NCBI RefSeq assembly: GCF_006152065.1
Contig: NZ_VDFW01000005.1
Coordinates: forward strand, 186,001 to 250,000
Origin: Amycolatopsis alkalitolerans
Lineage (GTDB): Bacteria; Actinomycetota; Actinomycetes; Mycobacteriales; Pseudonocardiaceae
Length of the DNA: 64,000 nucleotides
Direction of reading: 5' to 3'
In this document: positions 45,747 through 53,796 of the stretch, piece by piece
Position numbering within the stretch: the first letter of the stretch is position 1
How the letters are laid out: each line of letters opens with the position of its first letter
Translations under genes and position numbers: made by a program
The notes under the pieces: generated by a model
What the model was told of the DNA's origin: nothing
The model's database searches: none
What the model saw: the letters and a program-made list of their open reading frames with translations, nothing else

Positions 45747-47072
45747 TTAGTCGGGGAGTTGCTGCCCGCGGGTCTCGGGGCAGAAGGGGGCGACGGCGAG
45801 GCCGAGGAGGTAGATCAGCCCGACGGTGGTCGCCGCGATCCCGTAACCGCCGAGGTGCGAGATGATCGCGCCCGAGGTCAGCGGGCCGAGGAAGGCGATG
45901 AACCGCGCGGCGTTGAACACGAACGCCGCTCCGGTCGCGCGCAGGTGCGTCGGGTAGAACTCGGGCAGCCACACCGGCATCCAGGTGTACTGGCCGAGCG
46001 TGAAGAAGCCGTTGACCACCAGCACGACGACGATCAGGCCGAGGCTGTGCGTCCACAGGAACAGCACCGGGGTGAGCACAAGCGACAGTCCGAAGTAGAG
46101 CATGACGGCGGGCTTCCGGCCGATCTTGTCCGCGATGAAGCCGAATCCGATGTATCCGGCGATCGCGCCCGCGTTGTAGATCATCCCGGCCCCGCTCGCC
46201 CACGAGACCGCGGAATGCCCGGAAGCCGCGGCGCGCGACGCGACGTAGGCGGGCACCCAGGTCGAAATGCCCCACCAGCCGAGCGTGGTGACCAGCGACA
46301 TGAGCGAGCCGAGGATGGTCAGCTTGCGCAGCTTGGGATCGACCATGATCTGCCGCAAGGTCAGCCGGGTGAACGACTTCTCGTGCGCGGTCAGCTCGTC
46401 CGCGCCGCGCGAGCGCAGTTCGGCCCGCTGCCGGTGCGCGCTGGCCCACTGTTCCGACTCGGGCACCTTGCGGCGCAACCACAACGCGAACAGCGCGGGC
46501 AGCACGCCGATGAGGAACATGTACCGCCATGAGCCCGCGCCGAGCGGGGCGACGAAGTACCAGCAGGCGGAGGCGACGAAGAACCCGAGGCCGAGCCCGC
46601 ACTGCATGAACCCGGCGGCCTTGGCGCGCGCGTGCTTCGGCCACGTTTCGGCGACCAGCGAGGTGCCGGTGCCCCATTCGGAGCCGAGCGCGAACCCGGT
46701 GATGAACCGCAGCACCAGGAATGCCGTCCACGACCAGGAAACCGCGGTGAGCCCGGTGAACAGCGCGTAGAGCACCATCGAGGTCAGCAACGCGCGGCGG
46801 CGGCCGAAGTAGTCCGCGAAGATCCCGCCCAGGATGCCGCCGACACCCCAGCCCAGCAGCGTGACCGCGATCGTCGCGCCGGTGAGGAACGAGACCTGGC
46901 TGACGGGGGCGGACGGGTCCAACTGCCGCAGCACGACGCCCGCGGTGAGGATGAGCGCGTAGGTCTCGAACCCGTCGAAGAGCCAGCCGAGGTTGGCGGC
47001 CAGCAGCGACCGCCACTGGGTGCGGTCCAAGGTCTTGGTCCAGGAGGTTTTGGTGACGGCGACGTCGTTCAC
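45747..47072 (-). CDS. MFS transporter, aromatic acid/metabolite type (first of pair)
   Basis: The GTG at 47072 has GGAAGGGAG upstream and is preferred over the longer frame. The 441-residue protein has 12 helices; ANLGWLFDGFETYALILTAGVVL and GGILGGIFADYFGRRRAL are the first-helix and 2-3 loop motifs, and LEFITG-type helices with GSEWGTGTSLVAE resemble sialate/aromatic-acid carriers. It heads the two-gene transporter unit and has an operator-like palindrome 62 bp upstream. Confidence 0.86.
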   Translation of the reverse strand: MNDVAVTKTSWTKTLDRTQWRSLLAANLGWLFDGFETYALILTAGVVLRQLDPSAPVSQVSFLTGATIAVTLLGWGVGGILGGIFADYFGRRRALLTSMVLYALFTGLTAVSWSWTAFLVLRFITGFALGSEWGTGTSLVAETWPKHARAKAAGFMQCGLGLGFFVASACWYFVAPLGAGSWRYMFLIGVLPALFALWLRRKVPESEQWASAHRQRAELRSRGADELTAHEKSFTRLTLRQIMVDPKLRKLTILGSLMSLVTTLGWWGISTWVPAYVASRAAASGHSAVSWASGAGMIYNAGAIAGYIGFGFIADKIGRKPAVMLYFGLSLVLTPVLFLWTHSLGLIVVVLVVNGFFTLGQYTWMPVWLPEFYPTHLRATGAAFVFNAARFIAFLGPLTSGAIISHLGGYGIAATTVGLIYLLGLAVAPFCPETRGQQLPD

Positions 47073-47133
47073 GGCTGTTCTCCCTTCCGGGCCGTCTTGG
47101 GCCGGATCGGAAGCGCTAGGGGGGGTGTCTCCT

Positions 47134-47156
47134 ATGCAAGACATTAAGTCCTGCAT
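47134..47156. promoter_or_regulatory. IclR operator-like palindrome before the MFS unit
   Basis: ATGCAAGAC (47134-47142) and GTCCTGCAT (47148-47156) are inverted arms (8 of 9 pairs) around ATTAA. A 19-bp part of it recurs with three changes at 48112-48138 before the coxG-like gene, on the other side of the iclR gene. The shared core AGACAT(T/G)AAGTCC is the likely recognition element. Confidence 0.65.
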
Positions 47157-47237
47157 GCGGCACATTAAGCCGAGCCGATGGGTGCGGTCAAGAAAGGTTA
47201 GGGCGCGCAAGGGTTTTCTTGTTACGCAAAAGCGGAA

Positions 47238-48011
47238 CTAATCTGCGATTTTCTCCGTACCGCCGGTGCGTTCGGTGATCCTTAGCCCGCATTCGCGGAT
47301 CATTTCGCCATAGTCCTCTACGTTGGACTCGTTGAGTTCCGACGAGAACGCGAGCGAGCAGATCACCATCGACACCCGGCCTCGCGCGTCGAACACCGGG
47401 GCGGCGACCCCGGACTGGCCGAGGTCGTATTCGCGGACGCTGTCCGCGTAACCGCGCGCCCTGGTGGCCCTGAGGACGTCGCGCACGGCCATCGGTGCCG
47501 TCACGGTCTCTTCGGTGAACGTCTCGAGGCCGTGCCGGGCGATCAGCCGGGACACCTCGGCCTCGTCGGACCAGGCGTGGAAGGCGCGCATGATCGCTGG
47601 CGCGGAGAACGGGAAGGTGTCGCCGACGCCGACGGTGATCCGCACGCCCGTGCCACGGTCTCCCTTGGCCAGCACCGAATACGCGGCCGGGCCGTGCCGC
47701 TGCACCGCGAACACGATGAACCCCGTGCGCTGGCTGAGCGCGTCCAGTTCCTGCTGGACGATCTCGGACATCCAGTCCTCGGAGACCCGGGCCATCGCCA
47801 GCAGCCGCGGGCCGAGCGACCAGCCGCCGCGATCCCCGCGGCTCGCCGTCCAGCCGGCGCGCTGCAGTGTGCCGAGGATGTTGTAGCAGGTGCTCCGGTT
47901 GAGGCCGAGTTCCTCGATCAGCACGCCGGACGCGACCGGTTCGGGCCAGTCGCGGGCGATTCGCTCCAGTAGCCGCACCGCGTGGCTCACCGCTGGTACG
48001 TCACTCGCCAT
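47238..48011 (-). CDS. IclR family transcriptional regulator
   Basis: The ATG at 48011 has GAGAGG 5 nt upstream; GTG 48017 is an alternative. The 257-residue protein has a winged helix (SGVLIEELGLNRSTCYNILG, LQRAGW) and a C-terminal effector domain (RAFHAW, REYDLGQSGVAAPVFDARGRVSMVICSLAF) typical of IclR proteins, which usually sense aromatic or small acid effectors. It lies between the two transporter genes and the molybdo-hydroxylase/UbiD operon, with matching operators on both flanks. Confidence 0.92.
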   Translation of the reverse strand: MASDVPAVSHAVRLLERIARDWPEPVASGVLIEELGLNRSTCYNILGTLQRAGWTASRGDRGGWSLGPRLLAMARVSEDWMSEIVQQELDALSQRTGFIVFAVQRHGPAAYSVLAKGDRGTGVRITVGVGDTFPFSAPAIMRAFHAWSDEAEVSRLIARHGLETFTEETVTAPMAVRDVLRATRARGYADSVREYDLGQSGVAAPVFDARGRVSMVICSLAFSSELNESNVEDYGEMIRECGLRITERTGGTEKIAD

Positions 48012-48111
48012 GCTCACCTCTCGTCATCGCAGTTCTGCGCACGGTAGCCGACCGGACCCCCGTGTTGCCGGTAAGCCTATTTGCGTGCCGCCGATCACGT
48101 GTTAACGTCCT

Positions 48112-48138
48112 CCATATCAGACATGAAGTCCTCTATGG
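48112..48138. promoter_or_regulatory. IclR operator-like palindrome before the coxG-like operon
   Basis: CCATATCAGAC (48112-48122) and GTCCTCTATGG (48128-48138) are inverted arms around ATGAA. The inner AGACATGAAGTCC matches the site at 47134-47156. It ends 7 nt before the ATG at 48146 and covers the ribosome site region, so occupancy should shut the operon off. Confidence 0.65.
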
Positions 48139-48145
48139 TGGTCAT

Positions 48146-48724
48146 ATGAAGCTGGGTTCCTCGTTCGTCGTTCCCGCCGGCCAAGATCGCGTGTTCGCGC
48201 ATTTCCTCGATCCGGTCTCGATGCGTGTCAGCATTCCCGGCTGCGCGGAGCTGGAGAAGTCCGATGAAACGATCTACCGCGGGCGGCTGGTCAACGAGAT
48301 CGCGCACGTCCGGTTCAGCGCCGGGTTCTCCGCCGAGCTCACGGCGGTGACCGAACCCACCGAAGTGCGGGCGCTGCTCAAGGGGGAGGACCGCAAGCTC
48401 GGCAGCTCCATCAAGATCGAGGCCGTGCTCGCGGTCCAGCCCGACGGCGCCGGATCGTCCAAGGTGGACTACAGCCTTGACGTCGCGATCTGGGGCAAGA
48501 TCGGGCGGCTCGGCGAGTCGATCGTGCGCCGCCGGTCGCAGGAGGTCGAGCGCGAGTTCGTCGCGGCCTTCAGCGAGATCTGCGGCAGCGGGCCGCCCGG
48601 CCCGGACAACCCAGGCGTGCGAAGCGTGCTGGCCAAGCGGAACGGCGAGGCCGGCCAGATCGCGCCGAAACGGTCCTGGTGGCGACGGCTGCTCGCCAAG
48701 CTGTTCGGCGGGAGGGAAAGCTGA
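48146..48724 (+). CDS. CoxG-like SRPBCC protein
   Basis: A 192-residue protein starting at ATG 48146. MKLGSSFVVPAGQDRVFAHFLDP, ISIPGC-type ISVSIPGCAELE and the YSLDVAIWGKIGRLGESIV stretch are the pattern of carbon monoxide dehydrogenase subunit G-like SRPBCC proteins. These sit beside molybdenum hydroxylase genes and are thought to help maturation or membrane recruitment. A basic, Trp-Trp-containing C-terminus (KRSWWRRLLAKLFGGR) could be a membrane-binding amphipathic helix. The stop overlaps the next start as TGATG. Confidence 0.87.
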   Translation: MKLGSSFVVPAGQDRVFAHFLDPVSMRVSIPGCAELEKSDETIYRGRLVNEIAHVRFSAGFSAELTAVTEPTEVRALLKGEDRKLGSSIKIEAVLAVQPDGAGSSKVDYSLDVAIWGKIGRLGESIVRRRSQEVEREFVAAFSEICGSGPPGPDNPGVRSVLAKRNGEAGQIAPKRSWWRRLLAKLFGGRES

Positions 48725-49599
48725 TGCCCGCCTACCACTACCCGGACACCCTCGACGAGGCGTGCGCGATGCTCGCCGACGGTGAGGACACGATGGTCTA
48801 CGGCGGTGGCACCGCCGTGCAGATCCTCGTGAAGCAGGGCGTGCTGTTTGCGTCCGACCTGATCGACATCGGCCGCATCCGGGGCCTCGACGAGATCCGG
48901 CGCACCTCCGCCGGGCTCCGCACCGGGCCTCTGGTGACCCTGCGGCAGATGGAGACCAGCCCGGTGGTCCGCGAACTCGCGCCGCTGGCCGCCGAGGTCT
49001 ACCGGCACGTCGCCAACCCGCGCGTGCGCAACACCGCGAGCGTCGGCGGCAACCTCGCGCACGGGGACTACCGGCTCGACCCGCCGACGGCGTTGCTCGT
49101 CCTGGACGCGAAGGTCGAGCTGAGCTCGCGTCGCGGCAGGCGTTCCCTGCCGGTGCGAGAGTTCTTTGTGGACTTCCAGAAGACGGCGCTCGAACCCGGC
49201 GAGATGATCACCGCGGTCGAGATCCCCCGCCAGCCCGCGTCCGTCGGGGCGCATTTCGTCAAGTACAGCAGCCTGTCGGCGAACGACTGGCCGTGCGCTT
49301 CGGTCGCGGCGCTGATCGTGGACGGCTCCCGCAACCGCCGCCAGGTCCGGCTCGGGCTCGGCGCGCTGTCGCACGTCCCGCTGTTCACGCAGTTCGACGT
49401 GCCTGCCGGCAGCGTGGTCGAGGACGTGGTCCGCGCGGCGAAGGACGCGGCGGAACCGCTGATCGACCCGATCCCGGACGTGCGCGGTGGAAGCGCCTAC
49501 AAGAAGCGGCTCGGTCTGGTCGCGGTCGAAGAGGCCGTGCGGAATTCCTGGAAGGAGGGGCACGATGAGCGACGGATCTTGCTCTGGCGCCGTCGGTGA
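48724..49599 (+). CDS. FAD-binding medium subunit of molybdenum hydroxylase
   Basis: A 291-residue protein starting at ATG 48724. MVYGGGTAVQILVKQG is the FAD diphosphate loop, VRNTASVGGNLAHGDYRLDPPTALL the second FAD motif, and the C-terminal CO_deh_flav_C domain follows. It passes electrons from the 2Fe-2S centres to the final acceptor. Its 3' end overlaps the large-subunit gene by 35 nt. Confidence 0.92.
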   Translation: MPAYHYPDTLDEACAMLADGEDTMVYGGGTAVQILVKQGVLFASDLIDIGRIRGLDEIRRTSAGLRTGPLVTLRQMETSPVVRELAPLAAEVYRHVANPRVRNTASVGGNLAHGDYRLDPPTALLVLDAKVELSSRRGRRSLPVREFFVDFQKTALEPGEMITAVEIPRQPASVGAHFVKYSSLSANDWPCASVAALIVDGSRNRRQVRLGLGALSHVPLFTQFDVPAGSVVEDVVRAAKDAAEPLIDPIPDVRGGSAYKKRLGLVAVEEAVRNSWKEGHDERRILLWRRR

Positions 49600-51874
49600 G
49601 CGCTGGGCCCGCACGGACGGGCGCCAGAAGGTCCGCGGTGAGCTGCGGTATACGGCCGAGCAGCCGGTACCGCCGTGCCTGGACGTCGCGGTCGCGCGCA
49701 GCACGCGCCCGCACGCGCGCATCGACGCGATCGACGCCACCGGTGCGCTCGCGGTCGACGGCGTGGTCGCGGTGGTCACCGGTGCGGATCTGGCCGGCAA
49801 GCTCGGCGAACGGCTGCTGACCGGTCCCGCGTTTTCCGACCAGCCGTGCCTGGCCGTGGACAAGGTGCGCTACGTCGGCGAGCCGGTCGCCGCGGTCATC
49901 GCCCACGATCTCAAGACGGCACGAAGTGCAGCCGAGGAGATCGCAGTCTCCTATACAGAACTTGAGCCCGTGCACGACGTGGACGCCGCGATCACCGGAA
50001 ATTCCTTCGTGCACGAGGAACTCCGGCCGTCGGTTGTGTTCGGTGACCTGAAGCACCTGCGCGGTATCCGTGACACGAACGTCAACTACGAGTTCACCCT
50101 TCGGCGCGGTGATGTCGGCGAAGAGGGCATGACGAAGGTCCAGGCCGAGTTCTGGGCCCCGCCCACCCACCACGTCCCGATCGAACTGCCGTATGCGGCG
50201 GCGTGGGTGGAGGGCGACCGGCTCGAACTGCTCGCCACCACGCAGACTCCGTCCTACGTGCGGCAGTGCCTCGCCGACCTGCTCGACCTGCCGCTGAACC
50301 GGGTGCGCGTCCGCACAGCGCCATTAGGCGGCAGCTTCGGGGCCAAGATGTACGACCGGCTCGAACCGCTCGCCGCCGCCCTGGCCTGGACCCAGGGCCT
50401 GCCGGTGCGGATCGCCGCGACCCGCGAGGAGGCGTTCCTGCTCACCACCCGCCACGGCGCGGCGGTGACCGGAACGATGAGCGCCGACGAGGACGGCCGG
50501 ATCGTGTCCGCCACCGCGGACGTGCGGTACGACACCGGAGCCTATGCCGATGTCGGTCCGCGGATCGCGGCGAAGTCCGGGATGGTCGCCACCGGTCCGT
50601 ACAAAGTGGACAACGTGTCCGTGCGCTCGCGGTGCGTGTACACGAACAAGCCCTCCGCCGGGCCGTTCCGCGGGTTCGGCGTGCCGCAGGTGACCTGGTC
50701 GCACGAGTCCCTTGTGGACGAACTGGCTCGGAAGGCAGGCGCGGATCCGGCCGAGTTCCGGCGGCGGAACCTGTTGCGGGAAGGGGACATCGCCCCGGTC
50801 GGCACCCCGATGCACAGCGCCGACTTTCTCGGCTGCCTCGACGCGGTCACCTGCGCGATCGGCTGGGACTCGCCGTTCGAGAAGCAGGAGGGCAGGCTGC
50901 TGCGGGGGCGGGGGGTCGCGGTCGGCGTGAAGGCCGTGCTCACCCCGACGATCTCGAACGCGACGCTCCAGCTCAACCAGGACGGCTCGGCGACGCTGCT
51001 GATCAGCACGGTCGACATGGGCCAGGGCAGCGACACGATCATGGCGCAGATCGCCGCCGAGGTGCTGTGCCTCGGCGAGGGCCGGGTGCGAGTCGTCGGC
51101 GCCGACACCGATGTGACCCCGTACGACACGATCACCGCGGGCAGCCGCTCGACGTACCACACCGGCAACGCGGTCCGGCTCGCGGCGGAGTCCATGCGGG
51201 ACAAGCTGATCGACCTGGCGGCCGGGCATTTCGGTGTACCGGCGACCGATCTCAAGCTCACCGGCGAAGGTCTGGTCAGCGCCCAGACGCAGGAGACAGT
51301 GGGGATTCCCGAGTTACTGCACGGTCATTTCGGCGCCCGGGGCACGACGCTCACCGCCGAGGCGAACTTCAGTACCAGCTGGCAGCCCTACGATCACGAG
51401 ACCGGTCAGTCCCCGCAGGTCACCGAGCACTGGTTCGCCGGGGCGGTGGCCGTGCAGCTGACCGTGGATTCGGCGACCGGCCGCGTGCACATCGAGCATC
51501 TCGCCGTCGCGGGCGACGTCGGGCGCGCGATCAACCCGAAGCTCGTGGAGCAGCAGCTGTCCGGTGCGGCGATCATGGGTATCGGGCACGCGCTGTTCGA
51601 CCAGCTCGTGTTCGACGAGGGGCAGATCGTCAACGGCACCTTGCTGGACTACCAGCTACCCTCGATCAAGGACATGCCGGACCGGCTCACCCCGATCATC
51701 GTCGAGAGTCCACATCGGACGGGACCGTTCGGCGCCAAGGGCGTCGGCGAGACCGCGATCATCCCGATGGCCCCGGCGATCGCGAACGCGGTGCGCGACG
51801 CGACGGGCGTCCGGATCACCCGGCTGCCGCTGACCCCGGAACGGATTCTCACCGCGATGACGGAGGGGCGATGA
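49565..51874 (+). CDS. Molybdopterin large subunit, xanthine dehydrogenase/aldehyde oxidase family
   Basis: A 769-residue protein starting at ATG 49565. GGSFGAKMYDRLEPLAAALA, GPFRGFGVPQ, DMGQGSDTIMAQIAAEVL and the late FGAKGVGETAIIPMAPAIANAV with the conserved catalytic Glu (VGE) are the cofactor-binding motifs. The CO dehydrogenase active-site loop AYxCSFR is absent, so it is not a CO dehydrogenase. It should hydroxylate a C-H bond in a heteroaromatic or aldehyde substrate. The adjacent hydrolase and UbiD genes suggest an N-heterocyclic or furan-type carboxylate. Confidence 0.92.
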   Translation: MSDGSCSGAVGERWARTDGRQKVRGELRYTAEQPVPPCLDVAVARSTRPHARIDAIDATGALAVDGVVAVVTGADLAGKLGERLLTGPAFSDQPCLAVDKVRYVGEPVAAVIAHDLKTARSAAEEIAVSYTELEPVHDVDAAITGNSFVHEELRPSVVFGDLKHLRGIRDTNVNYEFTLRRGDVGEEGMTKVQAEFWAPPTHHVPIELPYAAAWVEGDRLELLATTQTPSYVRQCLADLLDLPLNRVRVRTAPLGGSFGAKMYDRLEPLAAALAWTQGLPVRIAATREEAFLLTTRHGAAVTGTMSADEDGRIVSATADVRYDTGAYADVGPRIAAKSGMVATGPYKVDNVSVRSRCVYTNKPSAGPFRGFGVPQVTWSHESLVDELARKAGADPAEFRRRNLLREGDIAPVGTPMHSADFLGCLDAVTCAIGWDSPFEKQEGRLLRGRGVAVGVKAVLTPTISNATLQLNQDGSATLLISTVDMGQGSDTIMAQIAAEVLCLGEGRVRVVGADTDVTPYDTITAGSRSTYHTGNAVRLAAESMRDKLIDLAAGHFGVPATDLKLTGEGLVSAQTQETVGIPELLHGHFGARGTTLTAEANFSTSWQPYDHETGQSPQVTEHWFAGAVAVQLTVDSATGRVHIEHLAVAGDVGRAINPKLVEQQLSGAAIMGIGHALFDQLVFDEGQIVNGTLLDYQLPSIKDMPDRLTPIIVESPHRTGPFGAKGVGETAIIPMAPAIANAVRDATGVRITRLPLTPERILTAMTEGR

Positions 51875-52854
51875 GGGAGATAGAACTGGCCGTCAACGGC
51901 ATGCGCCGGCGAGTCACGGTGGCCGACGACGAGTTGTTGCTCGATGTGCTGCGCCGCGAATTCGCCGCGACGAGTGTCCGGGAAGGATGCGGGGTCGGGG
52001 CGTGCGGCGCGTGCACGGTGCTGGTGTCCGGGCGCAGCGTGTCCAGCTGCCTGGCCCGCGCCGCGCGGTACGACGGTGCGGAGGTCACCACGGCCGATGG
52101 CCTGCCGAAGGACGACGTGGTAGTCGAGGAGTTCGTCGCGGCAGGCGCAATGCAGTGCGGCTACTGCATCCCGGGGTTCGTGCTGATGGCACACGAGCTG
52201 CTGAGCGAGAATCCGGCGCCCAGCGAGCGGGATATCGCGGAGCACCTGGAAGGCAACATCTGCCGCTGCGGCACCTACGAAGAGATCCGCACAGCGATCA
52301 GCCGCGCCGCGGAGAGCCGAGTCACGGGAAGCCGTGTCGCGAAAGGCCAAGTTGCGGAGAGCGGTGCTGCGGGCGGCGGTGCTGCGGGAAGTCGTGCTGG
52401 GGAGCGCGGTGCTGCGGGCGGCGGTGCTGCGGGAAGTCGTGCTGGGGAGCGCGGTGCTGCGGGAGGCGGTGCTGCGGGAAGTCGTGCTGGGGAGCGCGGT
52501 GCTGCGGGAGGCGGTGCTGCGGGAAGCCGAGCTGCCCAGAGCCGAGCCGTGGCAGGCCGGGCAGTGGTGAGCCGAGTTTCGAAAAGCCGAGTTGTGGAAG
52601 GCCGTGCCGCGGAAAATCCATCTGTGGAAAGCCGAGCCGTGGGAAGTCGTGTCGCGGAAGACAAAATTGCGGGAAGGCGGGCTGTGCGGGGCGATGCCGT
52701 GCACGGCCACGCGCTGCAGGGCTGTGCCGTGGAGGGCCGTGCGGTTCAGGGCGATGCCGTGCAGGGCCGTGCGGTGGAGGGCCGTGCGGTGGAGGGCCGT
52801 GCCGTGGAGAGCAGCGTGGCGGGAAGCCGCGCCGCGGAAAGGAAAACCGCGTGA
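51871..52854 (+). CDS. 2Fe-2S subunit of molybdenum hydroxylase with long pentapeptide-repeat tail
   Basis: A 327-residue protein starting at ATG 51871. Residues 1-143 are a normal small subunit: C40, C45, C48 and C60 bind the plant-type cluster and C96, C99, C131 and C133 the second. Family members usually end near 150-165. Here residues 144-323 form 36 five-residue units, mostly (S/G)R(A/V)(A/V)x, including 15-residue blocks of GAAGGGAAGSRAGER. The tail is basic and Ala/Gly/Val-rich and has no known fold. The gene overlaps the large-subunit gene and the hydrolase gene by 4 nt each. Confidence 0.9.
   Translation: MREIELAVNGMRRRVTVADDELLLDVLRREFAATSVREGCGVGACGACTVLVSGRSVSSCLARAARYDGAEVTTADGLPKDDVVVEEFVAAGAMQCGYCIPGFVLMAHELLSENPAPSERDIAEHLEGNICRCGTYEEIRTAISRAAESRVTGSRVAKGQVAESGAAGGGAAGSRAGERGAAGGGAAGSRAGERGAAGGGAAGSRAGERGAAGGGAAGSRAAQSRAVAGRAVVSRVSKSRVVEGRAAENPSVESRAVGSRVAEDKIAGRRAVRGDAVHGHALQGCAVEGRAVQGDAVQGRAVEGRAVEGRAVESSVAGSRAAERKTA
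52300..52839 (+). repeat. 15-bp minisatellite (36 units) inside the 2Fe-2S subunit gene
   Basis: 540 bp of 15-bp units, exactly in register with the reading frame. From 52360 a higher-order 45-bp unit (three 15-mers starting GGTGCTGCGGG, GGTGCTGCGGG and CGTGCTGGGGA) repeats nearly perfectly about four times. Later units, such as GAGGGCCGTGCGGTG, are also nearly identical in places. Unit length is a multiple of three, so copy-number change would not break the gene. Confidence 0.92.
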
Positions 52855-53624
52855 GTCTGCATGTTCGTCGCATCGGGGAGGCCGGGCGGCCCGTCGTGCT
52901 GTTGCATCCGCTCGCGCTCAGCGGAGCGGTCTGGGACCCGGTGGCGAAGTTCCTCTCCGCGGGACACCAGGTCCTCGCGCTCGATGCACGCGGACACGGC
53001 GAGTCTCCTTGGGATGGCAAGGAGTTCACGGTAGAGGACATGGCCGCCGACGCGGCGTCCGTTATTGAGGACTTCGGTTCCGGTCCTGCGGACGTCATCG
53101 GCCTGTCGATGGGTGGCAGCACCGCACTGGTGCTCGCCGCCACCCGGCCGGACCTCGTGCATCACCTCGTGCTGGCCGATGCCACCGCTTGCTACGGACC
53201 CGACCGTGAGAGCGAATGGGCAGCACGCGCAGAGCGGGCGGCGACCGTCCCGCGTGTGGAACAGCTGTCCTTCCAGCGAGACAGGTGGTTCGCCGAAGCG
53301 TTCCAGCAGGCGCATCCCGAGGAAGTGCGGCGAGTGTCCGACATCTTCGTCGCGACCGACTCGCGGGCGCATGCCGCGGCCTGCCGTGCCCTCGGTGCCC
53401 TCGACGCGACCGCGAAACTAGGCGACGTCGAAGCCGAAACCCTTGTGCTGGTAGGGGATGAGGACTACGCGACCCCGCCGGCGATGGCCCGCGAGCTGGC
53501 GGGCGGCATCAAGGGCGCGAAGCTGCGGGTGCTCGAACGGACCCGGCACCTCAGCCTGCTCGAACGCCCCGACCTCTGGCCGGATGTGGCGGAGCACCTG
53601 GGTTGGTCGGGGAGCGATACATGA
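52851..53624 (+). CDS. Alpha/beta hydrolase, enol-lactonase-like
   Basis: A 257-residue protein starting at GTG 52851, overlapping the previous stop (GTGA). VVLLHPLALSGAVWDPV, LDARGHGESPW, the nucleophile elbow GLSMGGS (Ser near 86) and LVLVGDEDYATPP, then the late RTRHLSLLERPD with the catalytic His, match the 3-oxoadipate enol-lactonase-like branch. Placed with a molybdenum hydroxylase and a decarboxylase, it could open a lactone or lactam. Its last 24 codons are reused in two downstream tandem duplicates. Confidence 0.9.
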   Translation: MSLHVRRIGEAGRPVVLLHPLALSGAVWDPVAKFLSAGHQVLALDARGHGESPWDGKEFTVEDMAADAASVIEDFGSGPADVIGLSMGGSTALVLAATRPDLVHHLVLADATACYGPDRESEWAARAERAATVPRVEQLSFQRDRWFAEAFQQAHPEEVRRVSDIFVATDSRAHAAACRALGALDATAKLGDVEAETLVLVGDEDYATPPAMARELAGGIKGAKLRVLERTRHLSLLERPDLWPDVAEHLGWSGSDT

Positions 53625-53710
53625 CTGAACCACGCCCGGGCCTGCTCGAACGCCCTGATCTCTGGCCGGTTGTCGCCGGGCACGTGGGCTCCTTGGGGAG
53701 GGACACGTGA
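53621..53710 (+). CDS. 29-residue ORF from the first junction duplicate
   Basis: ATG 53621 overlaps the hydrolase TGA as ATGA. The 29-residue frame reads MTEPRPGLLERPDLWPVVAG and more, a chimera of a UbiD-like start and the hydrolase C-terminus. It ends overlapping the next GTG. It may be a by-product of duplication that keeps ribosomes passing from hydrolase to ubiD, rather than a functional peptide. Confidence 0.4.
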   Translation: MTEPRPGLLERPDLWPVVAGHVGSLGRDT

Positions 53711-53792
53711 CTGAATCGCTGCTGGGCCTGCGCGAGTGTCCTGGCCTCTGGCCGGATGTCGTTGAGCATATGGGCTCCTTCGGGAGGGACAC
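53621..53792 (+). repeat. Two 86-bp tandem duplicates of the hydrolase/ubiD junction
   Basis: Starts occur at 53621, 53707 and 53793, exactly 86 bp apart, each preceded by GA(T/C)AC and overlapping the previous stop (ATGA or GTGA). Each duplicate begins like the ubiD gene (ACTGAA then CTGCTGGGCCTGCGC in the second) and ends like the hydrolase (CTGGCCGGATGT, GGGAGGGACAC). A shared AGCCTGC in the hydrolase 3' end and ubiD 5' end may have seeded the duplication. Confidence 0.85.
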
Positions 53793-53796
53793 ATGA
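53707..53796 (+). CDS. 29-residue ORF from the second junction duplicate
   Basis: GTG 53707 overlaps the previous stop and its own TGA overlaps the ubiD ATG at 53793. The 29 residues begin MTESLLGLR, close to the UbiD start MSEPLLSLR, then CPGLWPDVVEHMGSFGRDT like the hydrolase end. A GGGAGGGAC ribosome-site-like stretch precedes each of these starts. Confidence 0.4.
   Translation: MTESLLGLRECPGLWPDVVEHMGSFGRDT

Noticed and set aside
52300-52839. Classical pentapeptide-repeat (quadrilateral beta-helix) domain
   Set aside because: The units lack the central Leu/Phe of the A(D/N)LxX pattern; (S/G)R(A/V)(A/V)x does not fit that fold.
48724-52854. Aerobic carbon monoxide dehydrogenase (CoxMLS)
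   Set aside because: The large subunit lacks the AYxCSFR active-site loop and reads GPFRGFGVPQ, as in the wider xanthine dehydrogenase/aldehyde oxidase family. The hydrolase and UbiD neighbours also do not fit CO oxidation.
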